A stretch of 64,000 nt of DNA from contig JAPTYO010000011.1 in NCBI GenBank assembly GCA_036873135.1, positions 3,828,298 to 3,892,297 of the forward strand. Direction: 5' to 3'. Source of the stretch: Clarkia xantiana subsp. parviflora (taxonomy: Eukaryota; Streptophyta; Magnoliopsida; Myrtales; Onagraceae). Numbering within the stretch: the stretch's first letter is position 1; the number at the start of each line of letters is the position of its first letter. Shown here piece after piece: positions 11,416 to 23,695 of the stretch. The position numbers were made by a program, and so were the translations under genes. The notes under the pieces were generated by a model. The model was not told where the DNA came from and did not search any database. It saw only the letters and a list, made by a program, of their open reading frames with translations.

Positions 11416-14400
11416 TTAATCTTGAGGGAGAAGAGCAATCTCGATTTCCTGAAGAGACTTTCCTTTGGTTTCCATCACGTTTCTCTTCACGAAGATCACT
11501 GCTATCATGCAGAAGGTAGCAAACATTGAGTACAGGAGATGCGGTCCGAGCTGCTCCAGCATCCGCAGGAACAGTAACCCAACAAAGAAGTTGATTACCT
11601 GTTTACAATAAAAGAATTTTCCAATTTGTTCAATAATTCAAAATATCTCAAACTCTGTATTAGTGCCTTGAATTTGGAAGAATGTGGGTTGGTAAATTGA
11701 TAAGGAATTTACCCAATGCACAGACATACAAAAGGCCATGGCCTTTGCCCTAATTCGGTTGGGGAAGATCTCGGGCAGGAGGAGACCAGGAACTGGACCT
11801 GCTCCTAATGCAAATGTAAAGACAAACCTGAATCATCCAAGATAAAAAAAAGTTAGTTTTGAAACTGTTTTCTACCTAACTTTGTGGAAAAAAAGACTTC
11901 CTACTTCCACAACTCATGTGATTCTCCACTGTGAGATTTACATTGCATAATATATAGCCAAGAAGTAAAAACCGATACTGAGAAAACGGTGCTTACATTA
12001 ACATACCACCGACAGTTAAGTATAAAGCTACAGCGGCTGGTATGCTGGAAGTAGCTGCCACTGCTTGAACAGCCATGGACATTGCCTGATATTTCAAAAT
12101 GATAAAGAACATAGTTATCGGGTTAATCAGTTGAGATTATATCACTGTCAAGTACCAAATATGCATAAATAAAGCATTTTGGGTTCCAAAATGGCCAAAC
12201 CCACTTATAAAGTCCATGCTTAGATTTAATATGGACATTACATAATGTACCCGAAGAAGTCTTAGATTCTTTCTTTAACCGCCTTTGCTTTTCTTGTTTA
12301 TAAATATATAAGTGCCTAAATTATACGAGATATGCTATTATCAGTATGATAAATTGTTTTCTTTTCTGATATGTATAAGGTTGAATTTATGGATTTACCA
12401 TGCCGGCAAAGCTTCCAAGGAGGAGGACCCTCCTTCCAAGTTTATCCATTAAGATCATGGCAATTACGGACCCTGTTTGAATTATTCAAAATTGCATAAA
12501 CAGAAAAACAGTTAGTAACCAGTGAATTATCTAATACAGAAAATGGTTGGAGAAGTGTCATGCCTGTTAAATTGGAAACTCCAATGAAGATGTTTGCGAG
12601 ATTTGATGGTACTCCAAGTGTCTTGAAGACGGTTGAGGAGAAGTAGAATACGGCATTTATACCAGATAGCTGTTGTAAAGCAAACAGAGTTGATCCAATA
12701 AAAACCACTGCAAAATAAAGGTGTGAATAACGAAGCATTTGGCCCAACCACAGACAATACAATAACATACAATGGAAAAGGAGAATGGCCACAACCATAT
12801 CAGCATCTGAAATTCAGCTGGTGCAACAGAGAAGTATTATCTACCTTGGTAATGGCGGCCATGCAGTAAATCCAACAGCTTCACAGTATCAGTGCCATCT
12901 CCTTTGTCAATCTTAGACAATTCTGACATCCCAGATTCGACATGTGATACTCCTACAAGCCTCTCAAGTTCAGCTTCTGCTTCAGCAATCCTTCCTTGCT
13001 ACATGAAATTAGTGAGGATTAGGAATCAACTTCGATTCTTCAAGATAATAATAAGGAGCAATGCTGGATCTTTAAAGTTCTACTTTCTATTCAGCTTTGG
13101 CACCGTTTTTTATTAGTCTGTGGTTCAGAGAATAAAATTGTTAAAAAAACCCCATAGAATATATGCTTGATGGAAAACAATTACTGAAAGGAAATGTCAC
13201 TCAAGAAGGAACTAGTAAAGCTGCCGAACGTTAAGCTAGCAACATTGCATTGATGAAAAAAATTAAAAAATCAGGAATCAACAAAGTTGCGCATGATCCA
13301 TCAAGCAATATATTAGACTGATTAGAGATGATATAGAAAACTGATGCTTCTTTACAGATAAGAAGAGAATACCTTGTACAACCAACTGGGGCTCTCAGCA
13401 CAAACTAGCATTGCTAAAGCAAGTATTGCAGCTGGAATTGTAGATACCCAGAAACAGATACGCCACCTAAGAGCAGACACGTCAAAGACATAAGTAATGG
13501 TTAATGAATTTTTTTTTTTTGGCCAGCAATGTTGATGAAGTTCAAGTCTGAATCTTCTGACAGTAATAGCAGGAGTAGCACAACGACGAAAGCTAGTTCC
13601 TTACCAGCCATTGATTTCCTTAACGGGGATCCCAATAAAGAGAGCTGCCATGAGCCCAAGACATGTTGCTATTTGAATAAAGCTACCATAAGTACCTCTA
13701 ACAAATGAAGGAGAAACCTGTTCAAGAAGTAAACACAAGATTTTTAAAGTCATTTTATTCATCGCTCAAAGTTCGACCACCAAGAACAGGGAGAACTCTC
13801 AACCTCTGCCACGTAAAGAGAAGCAACAGGGGGTCCCAAGCCCATTCCTGCTCCAACTAAAAACCGTCCAAGGAGCATGCCTGTCAGAGTTTTTGATGAG
13901 GCGCTGCAAGACGGAGATGTTCATTAGCATGCTCTTTCCACTTTGACAACAAGAAATGCATAAATTTAACCAGACTTTCACCATTGACAAACCTGTTATC
14001 AATAGCTAAATTTAACAAACAATATTCAAGTTATACTTTCTACATTATTCTGGTTCAAAACATGGAAGAGAGCCAGAAGTATGGTTTGATAAAGAAAATG
14101 GGACAAAGTGTAACAATGTTGACCAAGATTTAAATAAAGAAATAAATAAAAGAGAGCTCATAAAACCTCAAAGAAGCACCAATAATCATTGGCAAAGCAG
14201 ATAACTGAAAAGCTTTGCGGCGTCCGAATCCATCAGCTACCATGCCACTAAAAAGAGATCCCAAGAAAGCTCCGCCAAGGCATGTACTCACCACAAGACC
14301 TTTACCAAGCACAAAGAAACAGTGTTTTCAAGTGTCTGATGAAACATAAGTATATATTTATGTCAAACTTGATTCATAATTCCGACCAACTTCAAGCAAT

Positions 14401-15040
14401 TGATTAGCATATTTTCATCAATAAAGCCCAAGAAATTCATTATTGTCACCTTCAGCCAGTGTATCTCCATTAAAACCAAGGTCCAAAGATATGCTTTCAA
14501 GTGGTTCATTAACCACACTGCAAAAGTTGAAGAAAATATCAGTACAATTGCAGGAATAACTTGCACAGAAATAGAAAAGCTCTTGAGATATTGAAGGTAG
14601 AGAATAACCCGAGATGGTAACCAAAGAGGAATGATACTATTGTTGCGACCAAGACATGAGGAAATGAGTGTCTCCACGAAGGATCTGTAGTTTGTAAATC
14701 AAGACTGTTCTGTAAAAGATCTGCAAGCATGAAAATATACAGCCAAAAATGAAAAAACAAATATGATCAGTTTGACAGAGTATTAACTTCAGATTGAGAA
14801 CTGCAAAACTACAACACAATAATATGTCATGAACAGGTCTAAGAGTACAAAACATAAAAGGCCAAGAACTAGGTAAAAGTAAAATGACAATTGCTGATTG
14901 ATTCATTTACCAAAAGATGCAGAACACAGAAAAAGCATGACCAATAAATCACCTGTGCCAGCTTCTGCATCCATTGAGTTTGAACTGTCTCTCGAGGAAA
15001 CACGTTTGTACATTGAAGAGGCTTCCCGTTGAGCCCACAT
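11416..15040 (-). CDS. Probable plastidic glucose transporter 2-like (MFS sugar porter)
   Basis: Thirteen coding exons (minus): 14953-15040, 14609-14720, 14450-14517, 14167-14299, 13804-13903, 13605-13717, 13373-13466, 12845-12998, 12564-12707, 12399-12472, 11997-12085, 11713-11827, 11416-11598. They join in frame to 488 residues, the usual length. Sugar-porter signatures appear in order: FGYHLGVVNEPLE, ADGFGRRK, GRFLVGAGMGLGPP, AESPSWLYKQGR, QQLSGINAVFYFSST, DKLGRRVLL, GPVPGLLLPEIFPNRIRAKA and ETKGKSLQEIE. The family moves glucose across the plastid inner envelope. The closest remembered relative is the product of Arabidopsis At1g67300. The intron between 12564 and 12472 starts with GC instead of GT. 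The ATG at 15040 gives the family-like N terminus MWAQREASSMYKR. Confidence 0.93.
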
Positions 15041-15739
15041 GCCAGATTCTGCCCTTTCCCCTACCTTGTGTAAGATTATATTATTAGTAAGACGCTGCAA
15101 GATCAACAATATTGATCCTAGTCATATGCCAAACAATTCTATGTCTCTTTACAGCATTGCCATTCCCCTACGTTGCAGTAATGTCGGCATATATGACAAC
15201 ATGGGATTTATTTATACATTTTAAAGGGCCCAAAGTTAGAAAAGAACAATGAATCTTGAAAAAATAATGAGAACTAATTCAGATTTCTCCTGTCAATATA
15301 CTTGCAATTTTTGCACAGTGAAATACTTGCTACATTTGGCCAAAAAAATACTTAACTACATAAACTAATCTTTCTTCACCAGCAAAAACGCGACCACTGT
15401 GACTCCAAGTGGGAAAATTATATTTCTAAACACACAAATGAATATTTAATTTCCTCGTCACGCCATGAAGATGGAAAAACAATTACGAATATTCTAATTT
15501 CCGACTAAACCGCACAACTTGAAGAATCATGAAAAGCAGTACTTAATCAAAAGGTAAAGCATCTGCATGAACAGTTATCTACTAAGGGTTCTACTAGCCA
15601 CCAGATTATTGCCGAATCAAGAAACAAGATGCGAAATCCAAATTCCAACCGCACGTACAGAGCTATTGATGAGAAACGGAAATTCAGAGCTCAAAATTCA
15701 ACCGATCCATCACCGAACGATGAATCAAGACCTCCATAC

Positions 15740-15900
15740 CTTACTTAGCTGCGGTATCAAATAATCAAGCAACGGATCTCAAATGAGGAAATAGCAGCGG
15801 ATTGGAGGGATTGCCTATCACGCTCCGGGGCCGACAGAAGAGAGAAAGTGAAGCGAGCACTGTTGGGAGAGAGATTTGAGAGGAGTGTAAGCTGAGAGCA
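15740..15900 (-). promoter_or_regulatory. Probable 5'-UTR exon of the glucose transporter
   Basis: On the minus strand a CT-rich leader-like stretch ends in GCTAAGTAAG followed by gtatgg (GT at 15738-15739). A matching acceptor (acaag before GTAGGGG) lies at about 15065, 25 bp before the ATG. This implies a leader intron of about 675 bp. The transcription start may lie within the CT-rich block up to about 16050; the right limit is a guess. Confidence 0.45.
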
Positions 15901-16269
15901 CCAGGTGTCCGTCAGAGGTTGGTGGTAGCTTCCGAGGGCCTGTCACGGTGAAGAGAGAGATAACTTCTAGAGAAAGAAGCGAGGAAGAAGAGGAAAGGAA
16001 AGCAACAAAGGAAATCCAGTGAAGTAAAGGAGGAGGATTACCAGATTCAACCATGGAAATCCATGATGCTGACACCTGACAGTAAGCACCTGCCACTTTA
16101 TGTAGAAGATTTGTGTATTAATTACGTTATATCAATACTCTAAATAATACACATTACATAGTTGCAAACTATATGACGACTTTATGTTAATTGTAAATGA
16201 TGAAGCAAAACTATTAGTACAATAAAAGCACATGAAAATCTTGGATGATGGAAATACGAGAAAGTATTC

Positions 16270-16422
16270 TATGGGCGGTGGCAACGATGGATCCTATGTG
16301 TTGCCTATTTGCCCAATCAACAATTAACACGTGTTTACGTGTCAGATATTTATTGACCCATGTCACTTGGTGGTTGGGTAAATGGGCAACACGTAGGATC
16401 CACGTGTTGCCACTGCTCTATA
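16270..16422. mobile_element. Short palindromic MITE
   Basis: The left arm gtggcaacgatggatcctatgtgttgcc is answered by ggcaacacgtaggatccacgtgttgccac. The outer ends also pair (tattctatgggc with gctctataaaat). About 150 bp and no coding sequence. Confidence 0.75.
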
Positions 16423-16924
16423 AAATAATTTCTCTTTACTTAACTGAGTTTAGTAAGATTCTATTTTTATTTTAAAAAATAGATATGTATAAATTATAGT
16501 GGATTCTGGAATCAATTTTACCAATTTTGTCATGTGATATGTATATAAATTATTTTATCAGAATAATATAGTTCTTTAGATTAAGATTTTTTTAACAATA
16601 AGATTATAAATTATTATTATTGGAAATAATAGATTTAATATATTGCTCCCAGGTCCCAGCCTACGCGGTTCCTGATTTTTGTCATTGATTCTTGAAATGC
16701 GGAATAACTGAATAAGTAGTGGGGGTATTAATGTTAAAATATTAATAATGTTTCCAAATTCCAAGTAACGCCAAGAGAAGAAACCTTATTATTTGTGAAG
16801 GATGTTGCATGTCGGTTCACCGACTGAAGAGACACGTGCCGTCATCTGGGAACAACTGAGCAGCTGCTCAGTTCCCGTTTTTAACTATAAAATCCAAGCA
16901 TCCCGCTAGTGAACATGGAATGGA

Positions 16925-17077
16925 AAATTGTTCATGGTCAGCACTTTAACCTTACGGGCTGACCCGGTGCGAGTGGGGATTAGTCTAGGTGTGGAGCAAG
17001 CATGCTACGGGTGCTGCCCTCCTGATGAGGGCCCCCCTAAGACCACCCCGCGGGAAACTAAAAAAAAAAAAAAAAAC
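16925..17077 (+). mobile_element. SINE-like retroposon with poly(A) tail
   Basis: A GC-rich 130 bp block, including gacccggtgcgagtggggat followed by tagtc, ends in an A run of about 16. The ggtg...gtggggattagtc core recalls the 3' region of Au-type plant SINEs. The exact family is not certain. Confidence 0.5.
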
Positions 17078-17855
17078 CTATAAAATCTAAGCAGAATGAT
17101 AGAGCCTCCAACATCAATCAAACCTCTAATGTATTTCTAATGTGAGGGTAATCAATTTACTTCAAATTGTTAAAAATCAATTTACTTCAAATTGTTAAAA
17201 ATTACATGTACCACTTGAACACATGTCGGAACAAATCGGAAGCTTAATGTTGGAACTTAAATCATTTTCCGAAATCTAAATAAGTATGTATTGGTTTGCA
17301 TCTGGCCGTCACCTAAAAAGATGATTTGTTTCGTTGTTAAGTATATAGTTTGTAGGGAGCTTAACATCGTGTGTTTACAATTAAAAAAAAAAAAGCATCG
17401 TGTGTGTCACATATGAAGCTTGGTTGCATAAGAAGAAATATTTTTTTAAAAAATTTTGAAGATGCAATTTTTTTTACCTTGTGGATGATTCAGATTCACT
17501 ATAGTTAATAATCTAAATACCCTCAACACTTTAACATTATGTCAAAGATTGGGTGTAATGTTTGCTACACATATAGTGTCTAGGAAAATGACATAGTGAC
17601 CACGTCAGGTAATCGAGTTGGATTCAAGCGAAAAAAGTAAGCGAGGGGATAGTTCTCAAACTCTTGTATTTACTAGTTGGCCATCAAACAAATATAAATT
17701 AAAGGTTGTGAATACTTATTCGGCGGTCTTTGATAAGTTTTCCTGAGGGGAATAAACTATTTGAGATCAATAGTTGACTAAATGTAGCCATCCAGCAAAT
17801 CGGGTACAGCAGAGACAAAAGCTATTTACAGAGACATCACAACATTAGCATCGCC
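17078..17855. other. AT-rich intergenic DNA
   Basis: Nothing supported, apart from a short duplication of caatttacttcaaattgtta at about 17152-17197. Confidence 0.5.
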
Positions 17856-17859
17856 TCCG

Positions 17860-18830
17860 GTTAGACAAAACTTAGTCACACATTCTTCATGGAAAGAGCT
17901 TTGGGCAATGAAGAAGACAAACCCTAATGTGAGATCATTTTTCTGGAAATTGAATTCTAATACCCTTCCAGTTAAAGCGGACTGCAATGGTGTGGCTAGC
18001 TACTTTGAACCTTAGAGTGGATGACAGTGGTGCCCAAACTCTCGTGACTTGGTTTGCTAAGCTAAGGCAAATGGGAGGTCTAACAAAGAAGGAGAAGACG
18101 ATGCGATGATGGTCGCTCATCGGGATAGTGTGTTGGCTGATTTGGAAAGAAAGATGTCGCGCATTATATGCATTTGAAAACCCGACCCGGGTCTCATCGC
18201 AATGCCTAAGAGGCCACAATGAGTTTTTGTCAAGCGTGGAATCCCACGATCAGCTAGCCCATGTAGAACGACATGAACCAATGGAACATTGGACTCCACC
18301 GGAGAATAACGTCATCAAGATGAACTGTGATGCATCTTGGGAGGAAAGCTCTAAAACTGGTTCTATCGGGGTGGTCGCGAGAAACAGTGCTGGTGATACT
18401 ATATTAGGACTCAATAGACGCATCAATGATCATGGTTTTCTAACTCTAGAAGCCCTTGCTATTCATGAAACACTTCGGTTAGCTATCCAAGAGAAATGGA
18501 CAAGTATTGAGGTGGAGTCCGACTCAAGAGAAGCAATCCTATCGATCAAGGAGAGCTCGCATCAAATACATTGGAGGATTTTCCCTATCATAGAAAATAT
18601 ATAGTCTCTTGCAGCTAATGTACCAGAGATCAAGTGGAATGTCATATCGCGAAAAACAAATGAATGTGCAAACTGAGTTGCTACTCAATCCAGGAGGAGG
18701 TCGTGCATTGATAACTGGGTTAGCCAACCCCCGCCCTCTCTTTTATTTTTGCTAAATAAGGATCGGGAATTTATTCCCCAGTGATGTAATAGACTATGAT
18801 TCCTATTATTAATGATATTTCCTTTGGCAA
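17860..18830 (+). pseudogene. Decayed LINE: zf-RVT remnant and RNase H-like domain
   Basis: The segment SSWKELWAMKKTNPN and FFWKLNSNTLPVKA (17895-17985) matches the zinc-binding region after reverse transcriptase in plant non-LTR elements. Next, 18128-18604 encodes an RNase H-like (RVT_3) domain: WTPPENNVIKMNCDASWEE, GVVARNSAGD, LEALAIHETLRLA and EVESDSREAI. The frame continues past an in-frame TAG (18602-18604) and a TGA to CIDNWVSQPPPSLL. A TAA-rich tail (about 18828-18842) follows, as is usual for plant L1-type elements. Stops and frameshifts make it inactive; the reverse transcriptase itself is not present. Confidence 0.75.
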
Positions 18831-19062
18831 AATAATAATAATATTATTATTTATGTGAAATGTTGTGTTTATATTAAGAAGATTTTTTTCCCTCGTCAAG
18901 AGGATTAAAGAATCGTTTCTATATATAATATATATATTACTATATACATTTAGCTAATATGGTTATTATTGGAGCCGTTCGTTATTTATATTATAAATAT
19001 ATATAAAATGAAAAAAATAGTAAAATTTATTTAACGAAAATAATAATTTATATATTACCTAC

Positions 19063-19316
19063 GTGGCGGCATATGGTCTTCCGGAGCCAAACAATATAGA
19101 TTTATTATTTAAAAGGAAACTTTTAATTAATTTGTTTTTTTAAATTGCGTAGAGACCAAAATAGGAGATAAAAATACTTCTTAACTTTAAATTAATCAAT
19201 ATTATGTATCTAAATTTAGAGAACCCCTATTAAATTCCGATTAAATTAGGAAACACTGATAGGGAAAACTGTCCACGTGTCAGACAGAGGGCTTCCAATA
19301 CCGAATTATTATAATA
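19063..19316 (-). mobile_element. Helitron 5'-end fragment (copy C), clipped at its terminus
   Basis: Carries the family's 5' terminal block (ACGTGGCGGC.TATGGTCTTCC to GCTTCCAATACCGAATTATTA, read on plus). The last 7-8 bp including the terminal TC are missing where Helitron A begins. No 3' end was found to the left. Confidence 0.6.
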
Positions 19317-19541
19317 CTAGCCACTAACCCCGCGCACCGCGCGGGAAAAAATTACAAAAAAACAAAAAGAGATTTATATGTTTTGATATAAAATATTTAT
19401 TTAATGCAATTAAGAAATATTTTTAACTTCTATTTTAGTCTCTAAGTAAAATAAAGAAACAAATATTTAAAATTTTCTATTATTAAATAATAATTTTATA
19501 CAATTTAGCTGCGAAAGCCTCATAAACTGTCATGTAAGAAT

Positions 19542-19583
<42 letters not shown>

Positions 19584-20364
19584 GGATTCGGCTAAAATAG
19601 AGTCGAGTTTATTTAAACTCGATTTCTCAATTATCAAATTATGCATGTTTAAGAAACACTTTTTATCTATCCTGAATTATGATTGATTCTCTCTCGTGAT
19701 CTAACGACAGAGAAATCAAGTTGAAATAAACTCGACTATATTTTAGCCAGCCCCTAATAATAAATAATTTATTACTTCAATAAATATATAAAGTATAAAC
19801 TTCCTAAGACTATATTTAACCACCTATATAATATACATATCAATATAATAAACTAATAGATATAATAATCAAATTATATAATTAATAATATAAATATATA
19901 ACCTAAATGTAAATTGTAAAATATAAACTTCCTAAGATTATTATATTTAATCACCGATAACAATACCTATAAAATACTTATTTCAGATCATTTAACTTTA
20001 ATCTATGTATCAATATAATAAACTAATTAAGATAACATAGATGTAAAATTTAATATATATATATATAAAAATTTACCAAAAATAAACATCCAAAATATTT
20101 CTTGCCCCCCAAAAAATATAGCTCTTACAATTAGTAGCTATAATATATGTGAATCAGATTAGCAATAACATAAGGTGACCTACAAAAACTGAAAACTAAA
20201 AGAAAAATGATTTTGAATCATATACTCAATAACAATAAAAGTATCATAACAATTGTGTATTTTTATTTATATAATATATTTTGTATAATATTTATAAGTT
20301 TTATATAGTTGTATAATTGTGGTGTTATATATATATATATATAATATTACGATAGTTTAGTTTG

Positions 20365-20412
<48 letters not shown>

Positions 20413-23400
20413 ATGTGACTATATAATAATTTTTATAATTATATATTTTATATTCTGTAGTGTTAATTTAAATTATCTATTATAGTATATCAAGCACACC
20501 TTCACACTACGGGCAGATTAATTCTTCCACAATATTACATGTCTCCACTCTCTGATAATCTCAGCAACATGAAAAAACCAATCACCCAATAAATCAAGCT
20601 TATCCCACTACATATATAAGGTATTACAAAATGTGCGCAAAAGCTTGTTACATACTAAATGTATACATGTTCCATACCAAGTCAGAGGCATCGGTGTTGT
20701 CATCACAATGGCATTGTCCATCTCCAATTTATAATATTATTTCATTGTAAGGCAATCATACGTTGACCCTTCCTTTGAGAAAACCAACTGCCGCCTATCA
20801 ACTCGTTCCATCTCCTTCCTACTTATCTGGTCGTCCCTGTTCGTGTCGAACCTACGAAGCCATCGCTTGAACTCTTCCATTGTCATCATTCGCCGCCCGT
20901 CTGATGAAATATTCCCGGTTTCTTATGGCCATTATATTTAAAGATTGAAGAAGGAGATGATGAAGATATAATTTGTTTTTATTTTGAATTGTACGCATAT
21001 ATGTAGCATATATATATATATTATGTGGTGTTCACAATGGCATTATTTTATTGTTTATAAAATAACATAATTAGTATATAATACATAGCTTAAAATATAT
21101 ATAATATGATCAAACAATTAAAAAACTCTTGCAGTAATACGAACCTTACCCAGCTTCAAAATTTACAATACTAAAAGTTAAGAAGATTACCAAATTACTT
21201 AGGGCAATAAATACATAAATACTTTTAAAAAAATATAATTAAGGAAGTTTGATGAATTACTTACAAAATGTAATGCATGTCGTTCAAATTATATGTGGTA
21301 CCCCACTGCATATAAACTTCAAATTTTATTAGGTACTTATCTATATTAGCATAATAATCACAAGTTAATAAGAGACCACCAAATTTAGAGAAACACAAAA
21401 CATAAAAAAATCATGTTAGAGATGAAATACTTAAAAAAAAAAACATGGATCTCAATTCATATGTTTTGGGTCTGGTGACTACAGTACATGTAAGCTTCGA
21501 ATTTCCTTTCAATGCAGTAGCATAAAAAACACACTTGCAAAAAAAATAATAATACTAAACTTATGAATTAATTAAAAGAATATGAACATAGAATTAAATA
21601 CGAACCTTGTTTTTAATATGAACACATGTCACTCTATGTGGTGCTCTGCTGCATGGACTTAAGCATAGTCAATCGAGACGTCTATGCATGTGTTTATTGT
21701 TGAGGTTAGAATTAAAAGAAATATTCCCTGCAAAATGCTTCAAACCCACTCCACAATCTCTTCCTTATACTCGAGAGATCTATTCGACGCTTCGTGTTTG
21801 GGGTCGAGATGACTTAGCCTTCGAACATGAACAATGAAGGATTGTTTAAATGCATAGTTTCATATGGCGATAATTTATAAAGCTTAACATTGGTTAGGGT
21901 TTGTAAAAAAATTATTACTTGAAATATATATATGTATATGTATAAAATATGCAAACATTTATAATATACTATTAATATATAGAACTTCATTGACACTCTT
22001 TGGCATAGTAAGAACTCATCCAAAGCACAAATTTCTCAAAATTACATTAAATCTAGAACTGATCAAAATATGTGTAAGAACACATTATTAAATTTCATCA
22101 ACACAAATAGATACATAAATAACATAAGAGAAACAATGGAATTAGTAAAGGCATACTAAACATTTAGTTGGTATCACTACATCATACTCCAACGCAAAAT
22201 AAAAAAAAGCACATTGATAATGTTTACTAAATCTCAACTGTTAAAAGGAATATATTTGTATAACATTTAACGTCAACTAACGCCAATTTTACCTAGAGAT
22301 GTGATTGATTTCGTGAGTTTACAACTCATTAAAAATTTTATTAAAAAATATATTTTAATACTTGCAAAAAAATGATTGTTTAAATGATCTTTATAGATGA
22401 CTTTATTATACTATCAATTAGATACGTATAAGTTGTAAATGAGAGCTAAAAACCTAAGACCTTTATAAATAAAACGGGTGGTCAAATTTACTCAAATCAA
22501 TTAGATATGAGAGCCTTTTGTAAATGACTAACCAATGAATCATGCATTTCAAGAAGAATGAAATTTTCGAAGTAACATTCACATCATCATCCTTAAGCCA
22601 AAACTCGCACAATCCTTCCAATTCGATGCCTGTATACAAACAAACCATTCATTAATATGTAATACAATACTTAAACAACATTAAAAACAGAATCTATACT
22701 TAAACAACATTAAAAAACAGAATCTGTATAATTTGGTGCATTAGAGTATAATCGATGCTTCTAAGGAATATGAAGAATTATTATATCGAAAAGAATAGAT
22801 AAAAAGCAAGCAAAATTATAGCACATTCCTATCTAGGGCCAAACTATATTAGTATATATACTAAACTAAATATACTATAAATACTTTAGTTTTATAAATA
22901 TAAATATTCATATCCTATACATATATGGGAAACCAATATAATAATATATTCTTTCTCCAAAATTTATATATGGTCGGGGACTATTTTATTCTTAAAATAT
23001 ATTGTTTGAGAGTTTTTTTTGTACTAATTGTAATTATTATTATTATATGTTATATTTGTATATGTATATCCAACCATGGAATGTTTTATTCCTGCAGTGG
23101 ATTATTTTCTTCCTAAATTATAAATTATATTATTTGAGAGATTTTTTTTACTAATTGTGATTATTATTATTATATGTTATATTTGTCGATGCATATCCGG
23201 CTGTGGGTAAAAGATTGTAATAAATTTATAATATACTTTTATCACGGTAATTGTAACAAAAAATATATATGGGATAGGTTTAGGTTTTAGTCGGCAGTTA
23301 TATAAAGAATATATTATTTTTTATCCTAAATATACGGGTTAGGTTTAGGTTTTAGTCGGCAATTATCTATAGAATATATTAATATTAATTATATACATAT

Positions 23401-23695
23401 ATACCACACTATATTATTTTTTATTCTAAATATATCTATTCTTACGTGGCGGCTTATGGTCTTCCGGAGCCAAACTGTATAAATTTACTATTTAAAAGGA
23501 AACTTTTAATTAATTTGTTTCTTTAAATTGCGTAGAGACCAAAAAAGGAGATAAAAATACTTCTTAATTTTCAATCAATCAATATTATGTATCTAAATTT
23601 AGAGAATTCCAATTAAATTAGGAAATGGTGACTGCGTGGACTGTCCACGTGTCAGTCAGAGGGCTTCCGGTGCCGAATTAATATAATATAGTAGA
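19317..23695 (-). mobile_element. Helitron A, non-autonomous, 4.4 kb
   Basis: The 3' terminus (minus strand) is a hairpin CCCGCGC-GGT-GCGCGGG, a short spacer and CTAG at 19317-19320. The 5' terminus is TCTACTATATTATATTAATTC at 23695. These are the hallmarks of plant Helitrons, with no TIRs or target duplication. No Rep/helicase ORF is visible, so the element depends on a helper. The interior is very AT-rich with (TA)n and (TAA)n tracts and small tandem duplications near 22998-23205 and 23271-23372. It carries one gene fragment (20737-20922). Confidence 0.75.
20737..20922 (-). pseudogene. Captured EF-hand calcium-binding protein fragment
   Basis: On the minus strand the frame reads ISSDGRRMMTMEEFKRWL followed by RRFDTNRDDQISRKEMERV. 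DTNRDDQISRKE is a canonical 12-residue EF-hand loop: Asp1, Asn3, Asp5, Ile8 and Glu12 are in place. The reading ends 20 codons later at TAA, and no second EF-hand follows. It sits inside Helitron A, so gene-fragment capture is the simplest reading. The donor gene is not in the window. Confidence 0.7.

Noticed and set aside
15818..16096. 92-codon minus-strand ORF in the leader/promoter of the glucose transporter
   Set aside because: Low-complexity Ser/Leu reading of a CT-rich 5' leader; the main ATG at 15040 fits the family.
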